Part shown: piece by piece, positions 47,456 to 61,708 of the stretch
How positions within the stretch are numbered: the stretch's first letter is position 1
How the letters are laid out: each line of letters starts with the position of its first letter
Assembly (NCBI RefSeq): GCF_002946835.1
Contig: NZ_CP026652.1
Coordinates: 3,534,001 to 3,598,000 of the forward strand
Length of the DNA: 64,000 nucleotides
Direction: 5' to 3'
Source: Streptomyces dengpaensis
GTDB lineage: Bacteria; Actinomycetota; Actinomycetes; Streptomycetales; Streptomycetaceae
Made by a program: the position numbers and the translations under genes
The notes under the pieces: generated by a model
Told to the model about the DNA's origin: nothing
The model's database searches: none
What the model saw: only the letters and a program-made list of their open reading frames with translations

Positions 47456-47732
47456 AACAAATGCCGTGGGGCCCGACACGCCGGGCTTTCACGAGATGTC
47501 CCTTCGGGCCCTCGAGCGCCGCAGATGGCACCGGATCAGCCCAATGTCCTCTTGATCCTTTCGCGATGGAGCCCTCCGGGCGGCTGGGCCGCCAGCCCCG
47601 GTACGACACCGCGGCCTCTGCCCGGCAAGGCGCCTGGACGGAGTCGCCAGAGGCCCGCGCAGGCGCCGTGAGCGAGCGTCAAGACAGCCATGGGCCTGGG
47701 CGCGAGCGCAGCCCTGGCGGGAGCGGAACGCC

Positions 47733-47768
47733 GAAGGGCGGTCACCCCCAAGAGGGTGACCGCCCTTC
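47733..47768 (-). terminator. rpoC terminator
   Basis: 15-bp perfect arms gaagggcggtcaccc (47733-47747) and gggtgaccgcccttc (47754-47768), 16 bp after the rpoC stop. The hairpin downstream of rplL has a closely similar sequence. Confidence 0.9.
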
Positions 47769-47784
47769 AACTCAAGCGACTCGC

Positions 47785-51684
<3,900 letters not shown>

Positions 51685-51781
51685 TATGCGTCAATCCCTC
51701 TCAGGGTCGTAAGTCTTAGGGGTCTGATACGGGGGTCCTGGGGCCGGCCGGAAACCTGGTGGGCCTCCGGCCGGACTCCCG

Positions 51782-54700
51782 TCAGACCTCTTCGACGCTG
51801 CTCGGCTCGCGCCGGGACAGGTCGATGCCGAGCTCCTCCGCCGCGCGGAAGACGTCCTCGTCGGTGTCACGCATTTCGATGGACATACCGTCGCTGGACA
51901 GCACCTCCACGTTCAGGCAGAGAGACTGCATCTCCTTGATGAGTACCTTGAAGGACTCGGGGATGCCGGGCTCGGGGATGTTCTCGCCCTTGACGATGGC
52001 CTCGTAGACCTTCACGCGGCCGGTGACGTCGTCGGACTTGATGGTCAGCAGCTCCTGGAGGGCGTACGCGGCGCCATAAGCCTCCAGCGCCCACACCTCC
52101 ATCTCACCGAAGCGCTGGCCACCGAACTGGGCCTTACCACCCAGCGGCTGCTGGGTGATCATCGAGTACGGACCGGTCGAGCGGGCGTGCAGCTTGTCGT
52201 CGACCAGGTGGTGGAGCTTCAGGATGTACATGTAGCCGACCGAGATCGGCTCCGGGAACGGCTCGCCGGAGCGGCCGTCGAACAGCCTCGCCTTACCGGT
52301 CGGGAGCACCATGCGCTCGCCGTCGCGGTTCGGGATGGTGTGCTGGAGCAGACCGGCGAGCTCGTCCTCGCGCGCACCGTCGAAGACCGGGGTCGCGACG
52401 TTCGTACGGGGATCGACCTGGTCGGCGCCGATCGCCTGGAGGCGCTGGGCCCACTCGTCGGCGAGACCGGAGACGTCCCAGCCGCGGCTGGCGAGCCAGC
52501 CGAGGTGGATCTCCAGGACCTGTCCCGGGTTCATTCGGGACGGGACACCCAGCGGGTTGAGGATGATGTCGACCGGGGTGCCGTCCTCCAGGAACGGCAT
52601 GTCCTCGATCGGCAGGATCTTGGAGATGACGCCCTTGTTGCCGTGACGGCCGGCGAGCTTGTCACCGTCGGTGATCTTGCGCTTCTGCGCCACGTACACG
52701 CGCACCAGCTGGTTCACACCGGGGGGAAGCTCGTCGCCCTCCTCGCGGTCGAAGACGCGCACACCGATGATCTTACCGGTCTCGCCGTGCGGCACCTTCA
52801 GCGAGGTGTCACGGACCTCACGGGCCTTCTCACCGAAGATCGCGCGCAGCAGGCGCTCCTCCGGCGTCAGCTCGGTCTCACCCTTCGGGGTCACCTTGCC
52901 GACGAGGATGTCGCCGGCGATGACCTCGGCACCGATGCGGATGATGCCGCGCTCGTCGAGGTCGGCGAGGACCTCCTCGGAGACGTTCGGGATGTCCCGG
53001 GTGATCTCCTCGGGGCCGAGCTTGGTGTCACGGGCGTCGACCTCGTGCTCCTCGATGTGGATCGAGGAGAGGACGTCGTCCTGCACGAGGCGCTGCGACA
53101 GGATGATCGCGTCCTCGTAGTTGTGACCCTCCCACGGCATGAACGCCACGAGCAGGTTCTTGCCGAGCGCCATCTCGCCGTTCTCGGTCGCCGGGCCGTC
53201 GGCCAGAACCTGACCGGCGACGACCCGGGCGCCCTCGTCCACGACAACCTTCTGGTTGACGGAGGTGCCCTGGTTCGAGCGGGAGAACTTCGCGAGGCGG
53301 TACGTGGTGTACGTGCCGTCGTCGTTGGCGGTGGTGATGTAGTCCGCGGAGACCTCCTGGACCACACCGTCCTTCTCCGACTTGAGTACGTCACCGGCGT
53401 CGACGGCGCAGCGGTACTCCATGCCGGTACCGACGAGCGGCGCCTCGGACTTAATCAGCGGCACGGCCTGGCGCATCATGTTCGCGCCCATGAGGGCACG
53501 GTTGGCGTCGTCGTGCTCGAGGAACGGGATCATGGCGGTCGCGACCGACACCATCTGGCGCGGCGAGACGTCCATGTAGTCGACGTCCTCACCGGGGACG
53601 TAGTCGACCTCGCCGCCACGGCGGCGAACCAGAACACGGGACTCCTCGAAGCGGAGCTCGTTCGTCAGCGGCGCGTTGGCCTGCGCGATGACGAACCGGT
53701 CCTCCTCGTCCGCCGTGAGGTAGTCGACCTCGTCGGTGACGACGCCGTCGACGACCTTGCGGTACGGCGTCTCGACGAAGCCGAACGCGTTGACCCGGCC
53801 GTACGAGGCGAGCGAGCCGATCAGACCGATGTTCGGGCCTTCAGGGGTCTCGATCGGGCACATGCGGCCGTAGTGCGACGGGTGCACGTCACGGACCTCG
53901 AAGCCGGCCCGCTCACGGGAGAGACCACCCGGGCCAAGAGCCGACAGACGGCGCTTGTGGGTGAGACCCGACAGCGGGTTGTTCTGGTCCATGAACTGCG
54001 ACAGCTGGCTGGTGCCGAAGAACTCCTTGATGGAGGCGACGACCGGCCGGATGTTGATCAGGGTCTGCGGCGTGATCGCCTCGACGTCCTGCGTGGTCAT
54101 GCGCTCGCGGACGACGCGCTCCATACGAGCCAGACCGGTACGGACCTGGTTCTGGATGAGCTCGCCGACGTTGCGCAGACGACGGTTGCCGAAGTGGTCG
54201 ATGTCGTCGGTCTCGACGACGATCGTGCTGCCGTTGTCGCCAACGGTCTCGGTCTCACCGGCGTGCAGCTTCACCAGGTACTTGATCGTCGAAATGATGT
54301 CCTCGACGGTCAGGATCCCGGCGTCGAGCGGGGCGTCGCCGCCCAGCTTCTTGTTGACCTTGTAGCGGCCGACCTTGGCGAGGTCGTAGCGCTTCGGGTT
54401 GAAGTACAGGTTCTCGAGCAGCGTCTGCGCGGCCTCGCGGGTCGGGGGCTCGCCCGGACGCAGCTTGCGGTAGATGTCGAGCAGCGCGTCGTCCTGGCCC
54501 TGGGTGTGGTCCTTCTCCAGGGTGGCGCGCATCGACTCGTACTCGCCGAACTCCTCGAGGATCTGCTCGGTCGTCCAGCCGAGAGCCTTCAGGAGAACGG
54601 TGACGGACTGCTTGCGCTTGCGGTCGATGCGGACACCGACCATGTCGCGCTTGTCGATCTCCATCTCCAGCCAGGCACCCCGGGACGGGATGACCTTCGC

Positions 54701-55267
54701 GGAGAAGATGTCCTTGTCGGACGTCTTGTCGATGGAGGAGTCGAAGTAGACACCCGGCGAGCGGACGAGCTGCGACACCACGACACGCTCGGTGCCGTTG
54801 ATGACGAAGGTGCCCTTGTTGGTCATGAGCGGGAAGTCGCCCATGAAGACCGTCTGGGACTTGATCTCGCCGGTCTCGTTGTTGGTGAACTCGGCGGTGA
54901 CGAAGAGCGGGGCCGCGTATGTGAAGTCGCGCTCCTTGCACTCGTCGATGGAGTTCTTCGGGGGCTCGAAGCGGTGGTCGCGGAACGTCAGGGACATCGA
55001 CCCGCTGAAGTCCTCGATCGGGGAGATCTCCTCGAAGATCTCTTCCAGACCGGACTTGGTGGGGACGTCCTGTCCGCTGTCCAGAGCCGCCTCGACACGA
55101 GCCTTCCACGCGTCGTTGCCGAGCAGCCAGTCGAAGCTCTCGGTTTGCAGCGCAAGAAGGTTCGGAACCTCGAGGGGCTCCTTGATCTTTGCAAAGGAGA
55201 TGCGCAGCGGGGCGGTGCTGGCGCCGTTGTTCGTATTCGCGGTCGAGGCAGTGCGCGAGGCGGCCAA
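51782..55267 (-). CDS. rpoB: DNA-directed RNA polymerase subunit beta
   Basis: 1161 residues if the TTG at 55267 ([20 protein letters not shown]) is the start, which has a GGAAGGA site upstream; the open frame extends to a GTG at 55297 but the extra ten residues are not family-like. The rifampicin region reads [20 protein letters not shown] and [12 protein letters not shown], with the usual Asp, His and Ser, i.e. a sensitive type. C-terminus [20 protein letters not shown]. Own promoter predicted at 55452-55480. Confidence 0.99.
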   Translation of the reverse strand: MAASRTASTANTNNGASTAPLRISFAKIKEPLEVPNLLALQTESFDWLLGNDAWKARVEAALDSGQDVPTKSGLEEIFEEISPIEDFSGSMSLTFRDHRFEPPKNSIDECKERDFTYAAPLFVTAEFTNNETGEIKSQTVFMGDFPLMTNKGTFVINGTERVVVSQLVRSPGVYFDSSIDKTSDKDIFSAKVIPSRGAWLEMEIDKRDMVGVRIDRKRKQSVTVLLKALGWTTEQILEEFGEYESMRATLEKDHTQGQDDALLDIYRKLRPGEPPTREAAQTLLENLYFNPKRYDLAKVGRYKVNKKLGGDAPLDAGILTVEDIISTIKYLVKLHAGETETVGDNGSTIVVETDDIDHFGNRRLRNVGELIQNQVRTGLARMERVVRERMTTQDVEAITPQTLINIRPVVASIKEFFGTSQLSQFMDQNNPLSGLTHKRRLSALGPGGLSRERAGFEVRDVHPSHYGRMCPIETPEGPNIGLIGSLASYGRVNAFGFVETPYRKVVDGVVTDEVDYLTADEEDRFVIAQANAPLTNELRFEESRVLVRRRGGEVDYVPGEDVDYMDVSPRQMVSVATAMIPFLEHDDANRALMGANMMRQAVPLIKSEAPLVGTGMEYRCAVDAGDVLKSEKDGVVQEVSADYITTANDDGTYTTYRLAKFSRSNQGTSVNQKVVVDEGARVVAGQVLADGPATENGEMALGKNLLVAFMPWEGHNYEDAIILSQRLVQDDVLSSIHIEEHEVDARDTKLGPEEITRDIPNVSEEVLADLDERGIIRIGAEVIAGDILVGKVTPKGETELTPEERLLRAIFGEKAREVRDTSLKVPHGETGKIIGVRVFDREEGDELPPGVNQLVRVYVAQKRKITDGDKLAGRHGNKGVISKILPIEDMPFLEDGTPVDIILNPLGVPSRMNPGQVLEIHLGWLASRGWDVSGLADEWAQRLQAIGADQVDPRTNVATPVFDGAREDELAGLLQHTIPNRDGERMVLPTGKARLFDGRSGEPFPEPISVGYMYILKLHHLVDDKLHARSTGPYSMITQQPLGGKAQFGGQRFGEMEVWALEAYGAAYALQELLTIKSDDVTGRVKVYEAIVKGENIPEPGIPESFKVLIKEMQSLCLNVEVLSSDGMSIEMRDTDEDVFRAAEELGIDLSRREPSSVEEV

Positions 55268-55451
55268 GAGGGGGTCCTTCCGAGGGCTCGGACTCACTAC
55301 GCGCGTACCGGTCCCATGTCGGACACAGAGACAGGTCGTTCCCGAATCAGCCGAAGAAGGCCAGGTCAGGGACGATTCAATCGTCGGTGCTCAAGCACGG
55401 GCATGCCCCTGGTGACGGGCAGGAGGCAGCTAACAGGCAGCGCAAAGGGAC

Positions 55452-55480
55452 AGTGTAGCCACTCGGCCCACTGATGTCCA
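55452..55480 (-). promoter_or_regulatory. candidate rpoB promoter
   Basis: Minus-strand TGGACA (complement of 55475-55480) and TACACT (complement of 55452-55457), 17 bp apart: five of six at -35 and a good -10. It lies between the rplL terminator and rpoB, giving a leader of about 180 nt. Confidence 0.65.
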
Positions 55481-55822
55481 GTCCCGGTTATCTGAGACCC
55501 TCGTTGTTCTCAATACCTGCGGCAAGCCACGCCCTCGATGCACATCGATACTGCCCTCTTCGCCGTCGATCCATGCCTCGGATCCGGATCGTTGTGACGA
55601 CGCGTCCTGAGAATTGCGCGCTGCGTGCAGTTCGTCAAGGCCCCCATGCCCCTAGCAAGTGCCGCGATCGTCACCCACGGCCGGTCTTGCGGCCCGTCCC
55701 GCACCCTGTCTCGCAAACCGTCACACAGCCCGTCACGAGGTGGCCGGAGGCACAACCAAGATCACCATACTCGCCGCGACCGACAGATCAACACAGCCGC
55801 TGCGCCGACCCTCTGGAACGCC

Positions 55823-55856
55823 GAAGAGCGACCACCCGGTTGGGTGATCGCTCTTC
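55823..55856 (-). terminator. rplL-rpoB terminator or attenuator
   Basis: Arms gaagagcgaccaccc (55823-55837) and gggtgatcgctcttc (55842-55856). The single mismatch becomes a G-U pair in minus-strand RNA. It is 100 bp after the rplL stop. The rest of the 688-bp rplL-rpoB region holds the rpoB promoter and no gene that I can see. Confidence 0.8.
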
Positions 55857-55955
55857 AGTGCGTCAGCGTTACAGCACTCCGCGGCATCAGCGTTGCGGCG
55901 CCAGCCAGAGCGGCTGTGACAGCTCGCGAGAACGGTCCGGAGGGACCGTGAGGTC

Positions 55956-56339
55956 TTACTTGACCTCGACGGACGCGCCGGCGCCCTTGAGGGACTCGGC
56001 GGCCTTCTCGGCGGCCTCCTTGTTGACCTTCTCGAGGACCGGCTTCGGGGTGCCGTCGACGAGGTCCTTGGCCTCCTTCAGACCCAGGGAGGTCAGCTCA
56101 CGCACGACCTTGATGACCTGGATCTTCTTGTCGCCGGCGCCGGTGAGGATGACGTCGAACTCGTCCTTCTCCTCGACGGCCTCGGCGGGGGCACCGGGGG
56201 CACCGGCGGCGACGACGGCGGCCGGGGCGGCAGCGGTGACGTCGAACTTCTCCTCGAAGGCCTTCACGAACTCGGAGAGCTCGATGAGGGTCATCTCCTC
56301 GAACTGCGCGAGCAGGTCTTCCTGGCTGAGCTTCGCCAT
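55956..56339 (-). CDS. rplL: 50S ribosomal protein L7/L12
   Basis: Stalk protein recruiting translational GTPases. 127 residues from ATG at 56339 ([20 protein letters not shown]); N-terminal dimerisation domain, Ala/Pro/Gly hinge, C-terminal domain [20 protein letters not shown]. An ATG six codons upstream is rejected as the family begins at MAKL. Confidence 0.99.
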   Translation of the reverse strand: MAKLSQEDLLAQFEEMTLIELSEFVKAFEEKFDVTAAAPAAVVAAGAPGAPAEAVEEKDEFDVILTGAGDKKIQVIKVVRELTSLGLKEAKDLVDGTPKPVLEKVNKEAAEKAAESLKGAGASVEVK

Positions 56340-56450
56340 GATGGGCGATCCTTCCACTAATTCGGCTGGTGCCGGATGTACATGTGAGGCGGGCGTACGT
56401 TCGGCCCGCTGCGACCGTCGCCTCAGGCGGCGGTCAATGCGCGAGCCGAG

Positions 56451-56981
56451 TTACTCGGCACCGCCCTGCTCGGCCTGCTTGGCACGAAGCGCCTCCGCGG
56501 TGCGGACGAACTTCGAGGGAAGCGCCTGGAAGAGCGCGGCAGCCTGCGACTGCTTGCCCTTCATGGCGCCCGCCAGCTTGGCGAGCAGAACCTCGCGGGA
56601 CTCGAGGTCCGCAAGCTTCTTGATCTCGTCGGCGGACAGTGCCTTGCCGTCAAGGACACCGCCCTTGATGACGAGGTTCGGGTTGTCCTTGGCGAAGTCA
56701 CGAAGACCCTTCGCCGACACCACCGGGTCACCGGTGATGAAGGCGACCGCCGTCGGACCGTTGAACAGGTCGTCGAGCGTGGAGATCCCGGCCTCGTTGG
56801 CCGCAATCTTGGTCAGCGTGTTCTTCACCACGGCGTACTGGGCGTCTTCACCGAGCGAACGACGCAGCGTCTTGAGCTGCGCCACGGTGAGACCCCGGTA
56901 CTCGGTCAGCACGGCGGCGTTCGAGCTGCGGAACTGGTCCGCGAGCTCGGCTACCGCGGCAGCCTTGTCGGGCCTTGCCAT
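56451..56981 (-). CDS. rplJ: 50S ribosomal protein L10
   Basis: Stalk base protein, 176 residues from ATG at 56981 ([20 protein letters not shown]), with [19 protein letters not shown] and [14 protein letters not shown]. In many bacteria L10 with L7/L12 binds the leader to repress translation. Here the leader carries a strong terminator-like hairpin. Confidence 0.98.
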   Translation of the reverse strand: MARPDKAAAVAELADQFRSSNAAVLTEYRGLTVAQLKTLRRSLGEDAQYAVVKNTLTKIAANEAGISTLDDLFNGPTAVAFITGDPVVSAKGLRDFAKDNPNLVIKGGVLDGKALSADEIKKLADLESREVLLAKLAGAMKGKQSQAAALFQALPSKFVRTAEALRAKQAEQGGAE

Positions 56982-57030
56982 AGAGCGTCGGCCTCCTTCC
57001 GGGTGATGAGGACCGCTCGGAAGGGCCGGC

Positions 57031-57065
57031 AAAACAAAACGCCCCGGCGCAGGCGCACGGGGCGT
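57031..57065 (-). terminator. attenuator hairpin in the rplJ leader
   Basis: Arms acgccccg (57039-57046) and cggggcgt (57058-57065), with further gcgc pairing inside. In minus-strand RNA the stem is followed directly by TTTTGTTTT (57031-57039), a canonical intrinsic terminator upstream of rplJ. It fits leader attenuation of rplJ-rplL. Confidence 0.85.
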
Positions 57066-57216
57066 AGCTCGACCGGTACGTTCACAAGCTGAGCAAGCGA
57101 ACTCCGGGAGCACATCCACAGTCACCTACGCGGGTCGTCCGCAGTTTCAGCGGATCCTTCGGCCGCCATGCCCTCTTGCGAGCGCAAGGCAACGACCAGC
57201 GGTCTTTGGCTTCTGG

Positions 57217-57245
57217 AGAACAGTAAGGGAATGGGGCACTGTCAA
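57217..57245 (-). promoter_or_regulatory. candidate rplJ promoter
   Basis: Minus-strand TTGACA (complement of 57240-57245), a perfect -35, with TGTTCT (complement of 57217-57222) 17 bp downstream as a weak -10. It sits directly downstream of the tandem-repeat block. Confidence 0.5.
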
Positions 57246-57258
57246 GCAAATCCGCCGT

Positions 57259-57441
57259 GGGCCCAGGTGCGGGCCCGTCATGGACCCAGGTCCAGGCCCG
57301 TCGCGGACCCAGGTCCAGGCCCGTCGCGGACCGCGGTGCGGGCCCGGGCGTGGGCCGCGGAGAGGGCCCGGCGTGGGCCGCGGAGAGGGCCCGTCATCGG
57401 CCGCGGAGAGGGCCCGTCATCGGCCGCCGGGCAGGCACGTG
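57259..57441. repeat. 23-bp tandem repeat array, about 7.5 units
   Basis: Units begin at 57259, 57282, 57305, 57328 (24 bp), 57352, 57375, 57398 and 57421 (partial). Units 2 and 3 are identical (ggacccaggtccaggcccgt); units 5-7 share ggccgcggagagggcccg. Every unit keeps a GGCCC core. It separates the lipoprotein gene from the rplJ promoter. No unique spacers, so not CRISPR. Confidence 0.92.
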
Positions 57442-57495
57442 GTGACCCCGGGGCGGGCCCGGGGTCAGGTACGGACTCAGCCTGTCCGGCTGAGC

Positions 57496-58416
57496 TCAGG
57501 AGGTGGCGCCGCCCGTGCCGCCGCCCCGCGACTGCAGCAGGTCCTTGAAGTCGGCGGTGTCGCTCGCCGGGGGCTCCGTGGCGGAGATCTTCACCCCGTA
57601 GTCGCTGTAGTACGCCGTCGAGGACATCGTGCCGGTCGACAGCTCGCCCTTCTCGACCTTCTTGACCAGCAGGTCATCGCCGTTGACCCATATGTCGATC
57701 TTCTCGGTGCTGACGCCGGCCGCCGTGAGCTGCTTCTTCAGATCGGCCAGCTGGCTCGCGGAGAGGTTGGAGGTCTTGGTCGCCAGGTCCGCGACGTCCA
57801 CGGTGCCCGAGTAGTGCGTGGTCTTCTCGCCGCGCACCGTCTCCTCGCCGACCTTCCGCACGTCACCGGAGGCTAGCAGGAGCTTCACCGACTGGTTCGG
57901 CGTGGTGTTCTGCATCTGGTCCTTCAGATACGCGCCCGAGCCGCCGCCGAACTTCGCCAGGTCGTCGTACGCGTACTTGATCCAGTGCTTACCGCCCGAC
58001 TGCTCGGCGAACGTGTCGCTCATCTTCGCGTAGTAGGCGTCGGGCAGATAGCGGGCCTCCATGGACGTGCTGCCCGTCTGACGCATCGTGTCGGCCATCG
58101 TGCCGCCGGTGTACGTGATCGTCATGGTGCCCGTGAGGCCGTCTCCCCAGCCCAAAGCGCCGTCCGCCGTCATGGACATCATCGTGCCCATCGTCGTCGT
58201 CGACTCGACCTTGGCGGAGTCGGCGTTGTCGGTGGACTTCTCGGCCGAGCGCAGGGCGGCTATGGGGCTGACGCGCGTCGTGCCCTTGTGCGCGGCCTTG
58301 TCGTCCTTGTCGGAGCCCCCGGAGTTGCTGCCCGAGGAGCTACAGGCGGCCCCGCCCGTCAGCGCCGTCGCCAGCGCGATCGAGAGGGTCAAGCGGCGCA
58401 CGGTCGTGCTCTTCAT
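57496..58416 (-). CDS. lipoprotein, LppX/LprAFG-like
   Basis: 306 residues from ATG at 58416. Signal peptide MKSTTVRRLTLSIALATALT followed by GGAAC (Cys25, lipidation site; the -3 glycine is slightly atypical). After a Ser/Gly/Asp linker, the body (ALRSAEKSTDNADSAKVEST; IDIWVNGDDLLVKK) has the texture of the LppX/LprAFG and LolA-like lipid-binding fold. Located between rplA and rplJ, a position where Streptomyces usually has such a gene. Ligand unknown. Confidence 0.75.
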   Translation of the reverse strand: MKSTTVRRLTLSIALATALTGGAACSSSGSNSGGSDKDDKAAHKGTTRVSPIAALRSAEKSTDNADSAKVESTTTMGTMMSMTADGALGWGDGLTGTMTITYTGGTMADTMRQTGSTSMEARYLPDAYYAKMSDTFAEQSGGKHWIKYAYDDLAKFGGGSGAYLKDQMQNTTPNQSVKLLLASGDVRKVGEETVRGEKTTHYSGTVDVADLATKTSNLSASQLADLKKQLTAAGVSTEKIDIWVNGDDLLVKKVEKGELSTGTMSSTAYYSDYGVKISATEPPASDTADFKDLLQSRGGGTGGATS

Positions 58417-58494
58417 TCGTCCCCACCCCTATGCGAATCCAGTGCTCTGCACGCTAGCGCAGCCCACTGACACACGTATCCGGATTTGATTCCG

Positions 58495-58526
58495 GACACA
58501 TCCCGTACAAGACACATCCCGTACAA
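58495..58526. repeat. 16-bp tandem duplication
   Basis: gacacatcccgtacaa occurs at 58495-58510 and again at 58511-58526, just upstream of the lipoprotein gene and next to the rplA terminator. Confidence 0.85.
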
Positions 58527-58530
58527 GGGG

Positions 58531-58565
58531 ACGGGCCCCGCACCTCGAAAGGTTGCGGGGCCCGT
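58531..58565 (-). terminator. rplA terminator
   Basis: Arms acgggccccgcacct (58531-58545) and aggttgcggggcccgt (58550-58565) with one bulged base and a four-base loop, 45 bp after the rplA stop. Confidence 0.85.
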
Positions 58566-58610
58566 GTCAAAAACGCGTGCGCGACGCGGTCACCGGGGTG
58601 AGCGGGTGGC

Positions 58611-59336
58611 TCAGACGGCGGCCGGGTCCTCCTCGACGAGGAGGTTGCGGGTGCGGTTCGGGTCGACCGGAATGCCGGGGCCGATCGTGGTGCTGATCGC
58701 GGCCTTCTTGATGTAGCGGCCCTTGGCGGCCGACGGCTTCAGACGAAGGATCTCGTCCAGCGCGGCGCCGTAGTTCTCCACCAGCTTGGTGTCGTCGAAG
58801 GACGCCTTGCCGATGATGAAGTGCAGGTTCGAGTGCTTGTCGACGCGGAACTCGATCTTGCCGCCCTTGATCTCGGTCACGGCCTTGGCCACGTCCGGGG
58901 TCACGGTGCCCGTCTTCGGGTTCGGCATCAGACCACGGGGGCCGAGGACACGGCCGAGGCGGCCGACCTTGCCCATGAGGTCCGGGGTGGCGACGACGGC
59001 GTCGAAGTCCAGACGGCCCTTCGCCACCTCGTCGATCAGCTCGTCGGCGCCGACGATGTCGGCGCCCGCGGCACGCGCGGCCTCGGCACGGTCACCGGTC
59101 GCGAAGACCAGGACCCGGGCGGTCTTACCGGTGCCGTGCGGGAGGTTCACGGTGCCACGGACCATCTGGTCGGCCTTGCGCGGGTCGACACCCAGGCGGA
59201 AGGCGACCTCGACGGTGCCGTCGAACTTGGTCGTGGAGGTCTCCTTGGCGAGACGGACGGCCTCGAGCGGGGCGTAGAGCTTCTCCCGGTCGACCTTGGC
59301 GTCCGCAGCGCGGAGAGACTTGCTGCGCTTGCTCAC
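58611..59336 (-). CDS. rplA: 50S ribosomal protein L1
   Basis: L1-stalk protein, 241 residues ([20 protein letters not shown]), with the core [20 protein letters not shown] and [15 protein letters not shown]1 commonly autoregulates rplK-rplA. 94 bp after rplK. Confidence 0.98.
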   Translation of the reverse strand: MSKRSKSLRAADAKVDREKLYAPLEAVRLAKETSTTKFDGTVEVAFRLGVDPRKADQMVRGTVNLPHGTGKTARVLVFATGDRAEAARAAGADIVGADELIDEVAKGRLDFDAVVATPDLMGKVGRLGRVLGPRGLMPNPKTGTVTPDVAKAVTEIKGGKIEFRVDKHSNLHFIIGKASFDDTKLVENYGAALDEILRLKPSAAKGRYIKKAAISTTIGPGIPVDPNRTRNLLVEEDPAAV

Positions 59337-59430
59337 TACTGCTCCTGTTGTGTTCTGAGGAGTCGTGGTACGGGCCGAGCAGGCCCCGCCACGTGCGGCC
59401 GAAGCCGCATGGGTTCTACGAAGGTGGGGT

Positions 59431-59865
59431 TCAGCCCTCGACCGTGATGCCCATGGAACGGGCGGTGCCGGCGATGATCTTCGCGGCGGCGTCCAGGTCG
59501 TTGGCGTTCAGGTCGGGCATCTTCGTGGTGGCGATCTCGCGGACCTGCGCCTCGGTGATCTTGGCGACCTTGGTCTTGTGCGGCTCGCCGGAGCCCTTCT
59601 CGACACCCGCGGCCTTGAGGATCATCTTCGCGGCCGGCGGCGTCTTGGTGATGAAGGTGAAGGAGCGGTCCTCGTAGACCGTGATCTCCACCGGGATGAC
59701 CCAACCGCGCTGCGATTCGGTCGCGGCGTTGTAGGCCTTGCAGAACTCCATGATGTTGACGCCGTGCTGGCCCAGCGCCGGGCCGACCGGCGGAGCCGGG
59801 TTGGCGGCACCGGCCTGGATCTGGAGCTTGATAAGCCCCGTGACCTTCTTCTTCTTGGGAGGCAT
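59431..59865 (-). CDS. rplK: 50S ribosomal protein L11
   Basis: 144 residues ([20 protein letters not shown]), with [20 protein letters not shown], binding the GTPase-associated rRNA. The thiostrepton-interacting proline-rich N-terminal domain is intact. Preceded by a 193-bp spacer holding the nusG terminator. Confidence 0.99.
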
Positions 59866-59997
59866 TCCGGGTCCTCTTTCGTTTTCGCCTTCCTACGTCC
59901 GAGTCGCCCCGGACGGCTGCCTTCATCCGAGCCAATGATCCGGATGGAGGCATACCGCACAACGATAACGGGTATCTATGCGCGGCCAAAAACCGAG

Positions 59998-60032
59998 CAG
60001 GTCAGACCGGCCACGAGAGCCCGTCTGACCTG
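59998..60032 (-). terminator. nusG terminator
   Basis: 10-bp perfect arms caggtcagac (59998-60007) and gtctgacctg (60023-60032), 26 bp after the nusG stop, separating secE-nusG from rplK-rplA. Confidence 0.8.
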
Positions 60033-60058
60033 TTCGGAAGACGTACGTCCAGAAGCTG

Positions 60059-60919
60059 CTAGTTCTTCTGGATCTGGTCGAAGGAGAGCTCGACCGGGGT
60101 CTCGCGGCCGAAGATCTCGACGAGGCCCTTGACCTTCTTCGAGTCGGCGTTGATCTCGTTGATGGTGGCCTGCAGCGTGGCGAACGGGCCGTCGGTGACG
60201 GTGACCGAGTCGCCGACCTCGAAGTCCAGCACCTGGACCTCGACCTTGCGCTGCGGGGCGGGCTTGCCCTCGGCCTCGGCGGCCTCGCGGGCGGCCTTCT
60301 CCTCGGCCTCCGGGGCGAGCATCTTGACGATCTCGTCCAGGGTCAGCGGGTACGGGTCGTAGGCGTTGCCCACGAAGCCGGTAACGCCGGGGGTGTTGCG
60401 GACGACGCCCCAGGACTCGTTCGTCAGGTCCATGCGGACCAGGACGTAGCCCGGGAGCTTGTTCTGCTTGATCGTCTTGCGGTCGCCGTTCTTGATCTGG
60501 ACGACCTCTTCCTGCGGCACCTCGGCCTGGAAGATGTAGTCCTCGACGTTCAGCGAGACGGCGCGCTGCTCGAGGTTGGTCTTCACGCGGTTCTCGTAAC
60601 CGGCGTAGGTGTGGATGACGTACCACTCGCCGGGGAGGGTGCGCAGCTCCTCGCGCAGGGCGGTGACGGGGTCGACGGGCTCGGCCTCTTCCTCGGCCTC
60701 CGCCTCGACGGCTTCCTCGGCCTCGGCCGCGAGATCCTCCTCGGCGACGCCCTCGCCGGACTCGTCCTCGACGTGCAGGGCCACTTCTTCGGCGGGCCCG
60801 CCGGCGACGGCGTCGGCAGCCTCGACCTCGTCCTCGACGTCCGCGCCCTCGACGATGTCGAGCTCGTCGTCAACGGACTCGACCGACTCGATGGCATCGT
60901 TCAGGTTCGGGTCAGACAC
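60059..60919 (-). CDS. nusG: transcription elongation/termination factor NusG
   Basis: 286 residues. The first 95 or so residues are a strongly acidic extension ([40 protein letters not shown]), followed by the NGN domain ([20 protein letters not shown]) and a KOW domain ([20 protein letters not shown]). E. coli NusG has 181 residues; the acidic extension is usual for Streptomyces. Cotranscribed with secE, 77 bp upstream. Confidence 0.98.
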   Translation of the reverse strand: MSDPNLNDAIESVESVDDELDIVEGADVEDEVEAADAVAGGPAEEVALHVEDESGEGVAEEDLAAEAEEAVEAEAEEEAEPVDPVTALREELRTLPGEWYVIHTYAGYENRVKTNLEQRAVSLNVEDYIFQAEVPQEEVVQIKNGDRKTIKQNKLPGYVLVRMDLTNESWGVVRNTPGVTGFVGNAYDPYPLTLDEIVKMLAPEAEEKAAREAAEAEGKPAPQRKVEVQVLDFEVGDSVTVTDGPFATLQATINEINADSKKVKGLVEIFGRETPVELSFDQIQKN

Positions 60920-60996
60920 GGTGGCTGCTTCTTCCTGGATACATGGGGTGGAACATGCGAAATGGGGCGCCGGTGACGGCGCCCTTCGCTCTCGGC

Positions 60997-61278
60997 TCAG
61001 CCGAAGACGTACTTGGCGGCGTGGTTGAGCCCATAGTCAATCACGGTCACCAGGGCGATCATGACGACGACGAACACAATCACCACTGTGGTGTACGTCG
61101 TCAGCTGATTGCGAGTCGGCCAGACAACCTTGCGGAGCTCCGCGATGACCTGGCGGTAGAAGTTGGCAAGGCGCTTCAGCGGGCCCTTCTTGGCGCGCTT
61201 GCCGCCCTTGCGGGTCCTCTTCTTGGACTCGGGCACCTCGGCATCAGGCATGTCGATGGAGCCCACGGCGTCCGTCAC
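60997..61278 (-). CDS. secE: preprotein translocase subunit SecE
   Basis: 93 residues ([20 protein letters not shown]). A basic stretch leads to the amphipathic SecE helix ([20 protein letters not shown]) and one membrane segment ([20 protein letters not shown]), the single-span form. Followed by nusG. Confidence 0.97.
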   Translation of the reverse strand: MTDAVGSIDMPDAEVPESKKRTRKGGKRAKKGPLKRLANFYRQVIAELRKVVWPTRNQLTTYTTVVIVFVVVMIALVTVIDYGLNHAAKYVFG

Positions 61279-61386
61279 TCGTCCTCACCTGATTCCGGGT
61301 CATGGCCGTGCCGCGCCCGGCTGAGCCGCACGGCGGTGCATTGCAGTACGTACATGCGCACACATCCCTGGCGAAGGAGTGTGTAG

Positions 61387-61459
61387 CAGGGCCGGAGGGA
61401 CTTGAACCCCCAACCGCTGGTTTTGGAGACCAGTGCTCTACCAATTGAGCTACGACCCT
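61387..61459 (-). tRNA. tRNA-Trp (CCA)
   Basis: 73 nt; the acceptor AGGGTCG pairs with CGGCCCT, the D-arm is GCTC..GAGC, the anticodon loop CTCCAAA gives anticodon CCA, and the T-loop is GGTTCAAGTC-like. The 3' CCA is not encoded. Placed just upstream of secE, as in other actinobacteria. Confidence 0.96.
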
Positions 61460-61708
61460 TTGATTTCCCCCAACGTACCGCATTCCCCCGAGTGCTCGGT
61501 GTGCACCGGGTGAGCGCGGCCGGTGAAGGCCAACGAGGTGTGAGTGTACGTGGTCCGGGCCCAGGCGTCGAACAGAAAGTGTCCGTACGGGCTTTGGCGG
61601 GCCGAAGATCGACTGGTGAGCCGTCCGGATCCGGACGGATGTTCTGCAGATGTTCAGTCCGTGAAACCCGCGTGCCGGGGGAGTTTCCGGTCTGAAACGA
61701 TGGGTCCC

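Noticed and set aside
47489..47770. Small minus-strand protein between rpoC and rpsL
   Set aside because: Arg/Ala/Gly-rich without motif, and it would include the rpoC terminator hairpin.
51782..55267. Rifampicin-resistance allele of rpoB
   Set aside because: The cluster region shows the usual Asp, His and Ser residues.
55267..55297. GTG at 55297 as the rpoB start
   Set aside because: It adds ten residues absent from the family; TTG at 55267 has a better ribosome-binding site and gives the expected 1161 residues.
52187..55474. Long plus-strand open frame opposite rpoB
   Set aside because: Antisense shadow of rpoB; no domain features.
57259..57441. Possible CRISPR array
   Set aside because: Repeats are contiguous with no unique spacers, and no cas genes are nearby.
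57257..57876. Plus-strand frame through the 23-bp repeats
   Set aside because: Open only because the repeat has no stop in that phase; it continues antisense to the lipoprotein gene.
61387..61459. tRNA-Trp as an integration site
   Set aside because: Flanked by normal core genes on both sides with no integrase or partial tRNA repeat seen.
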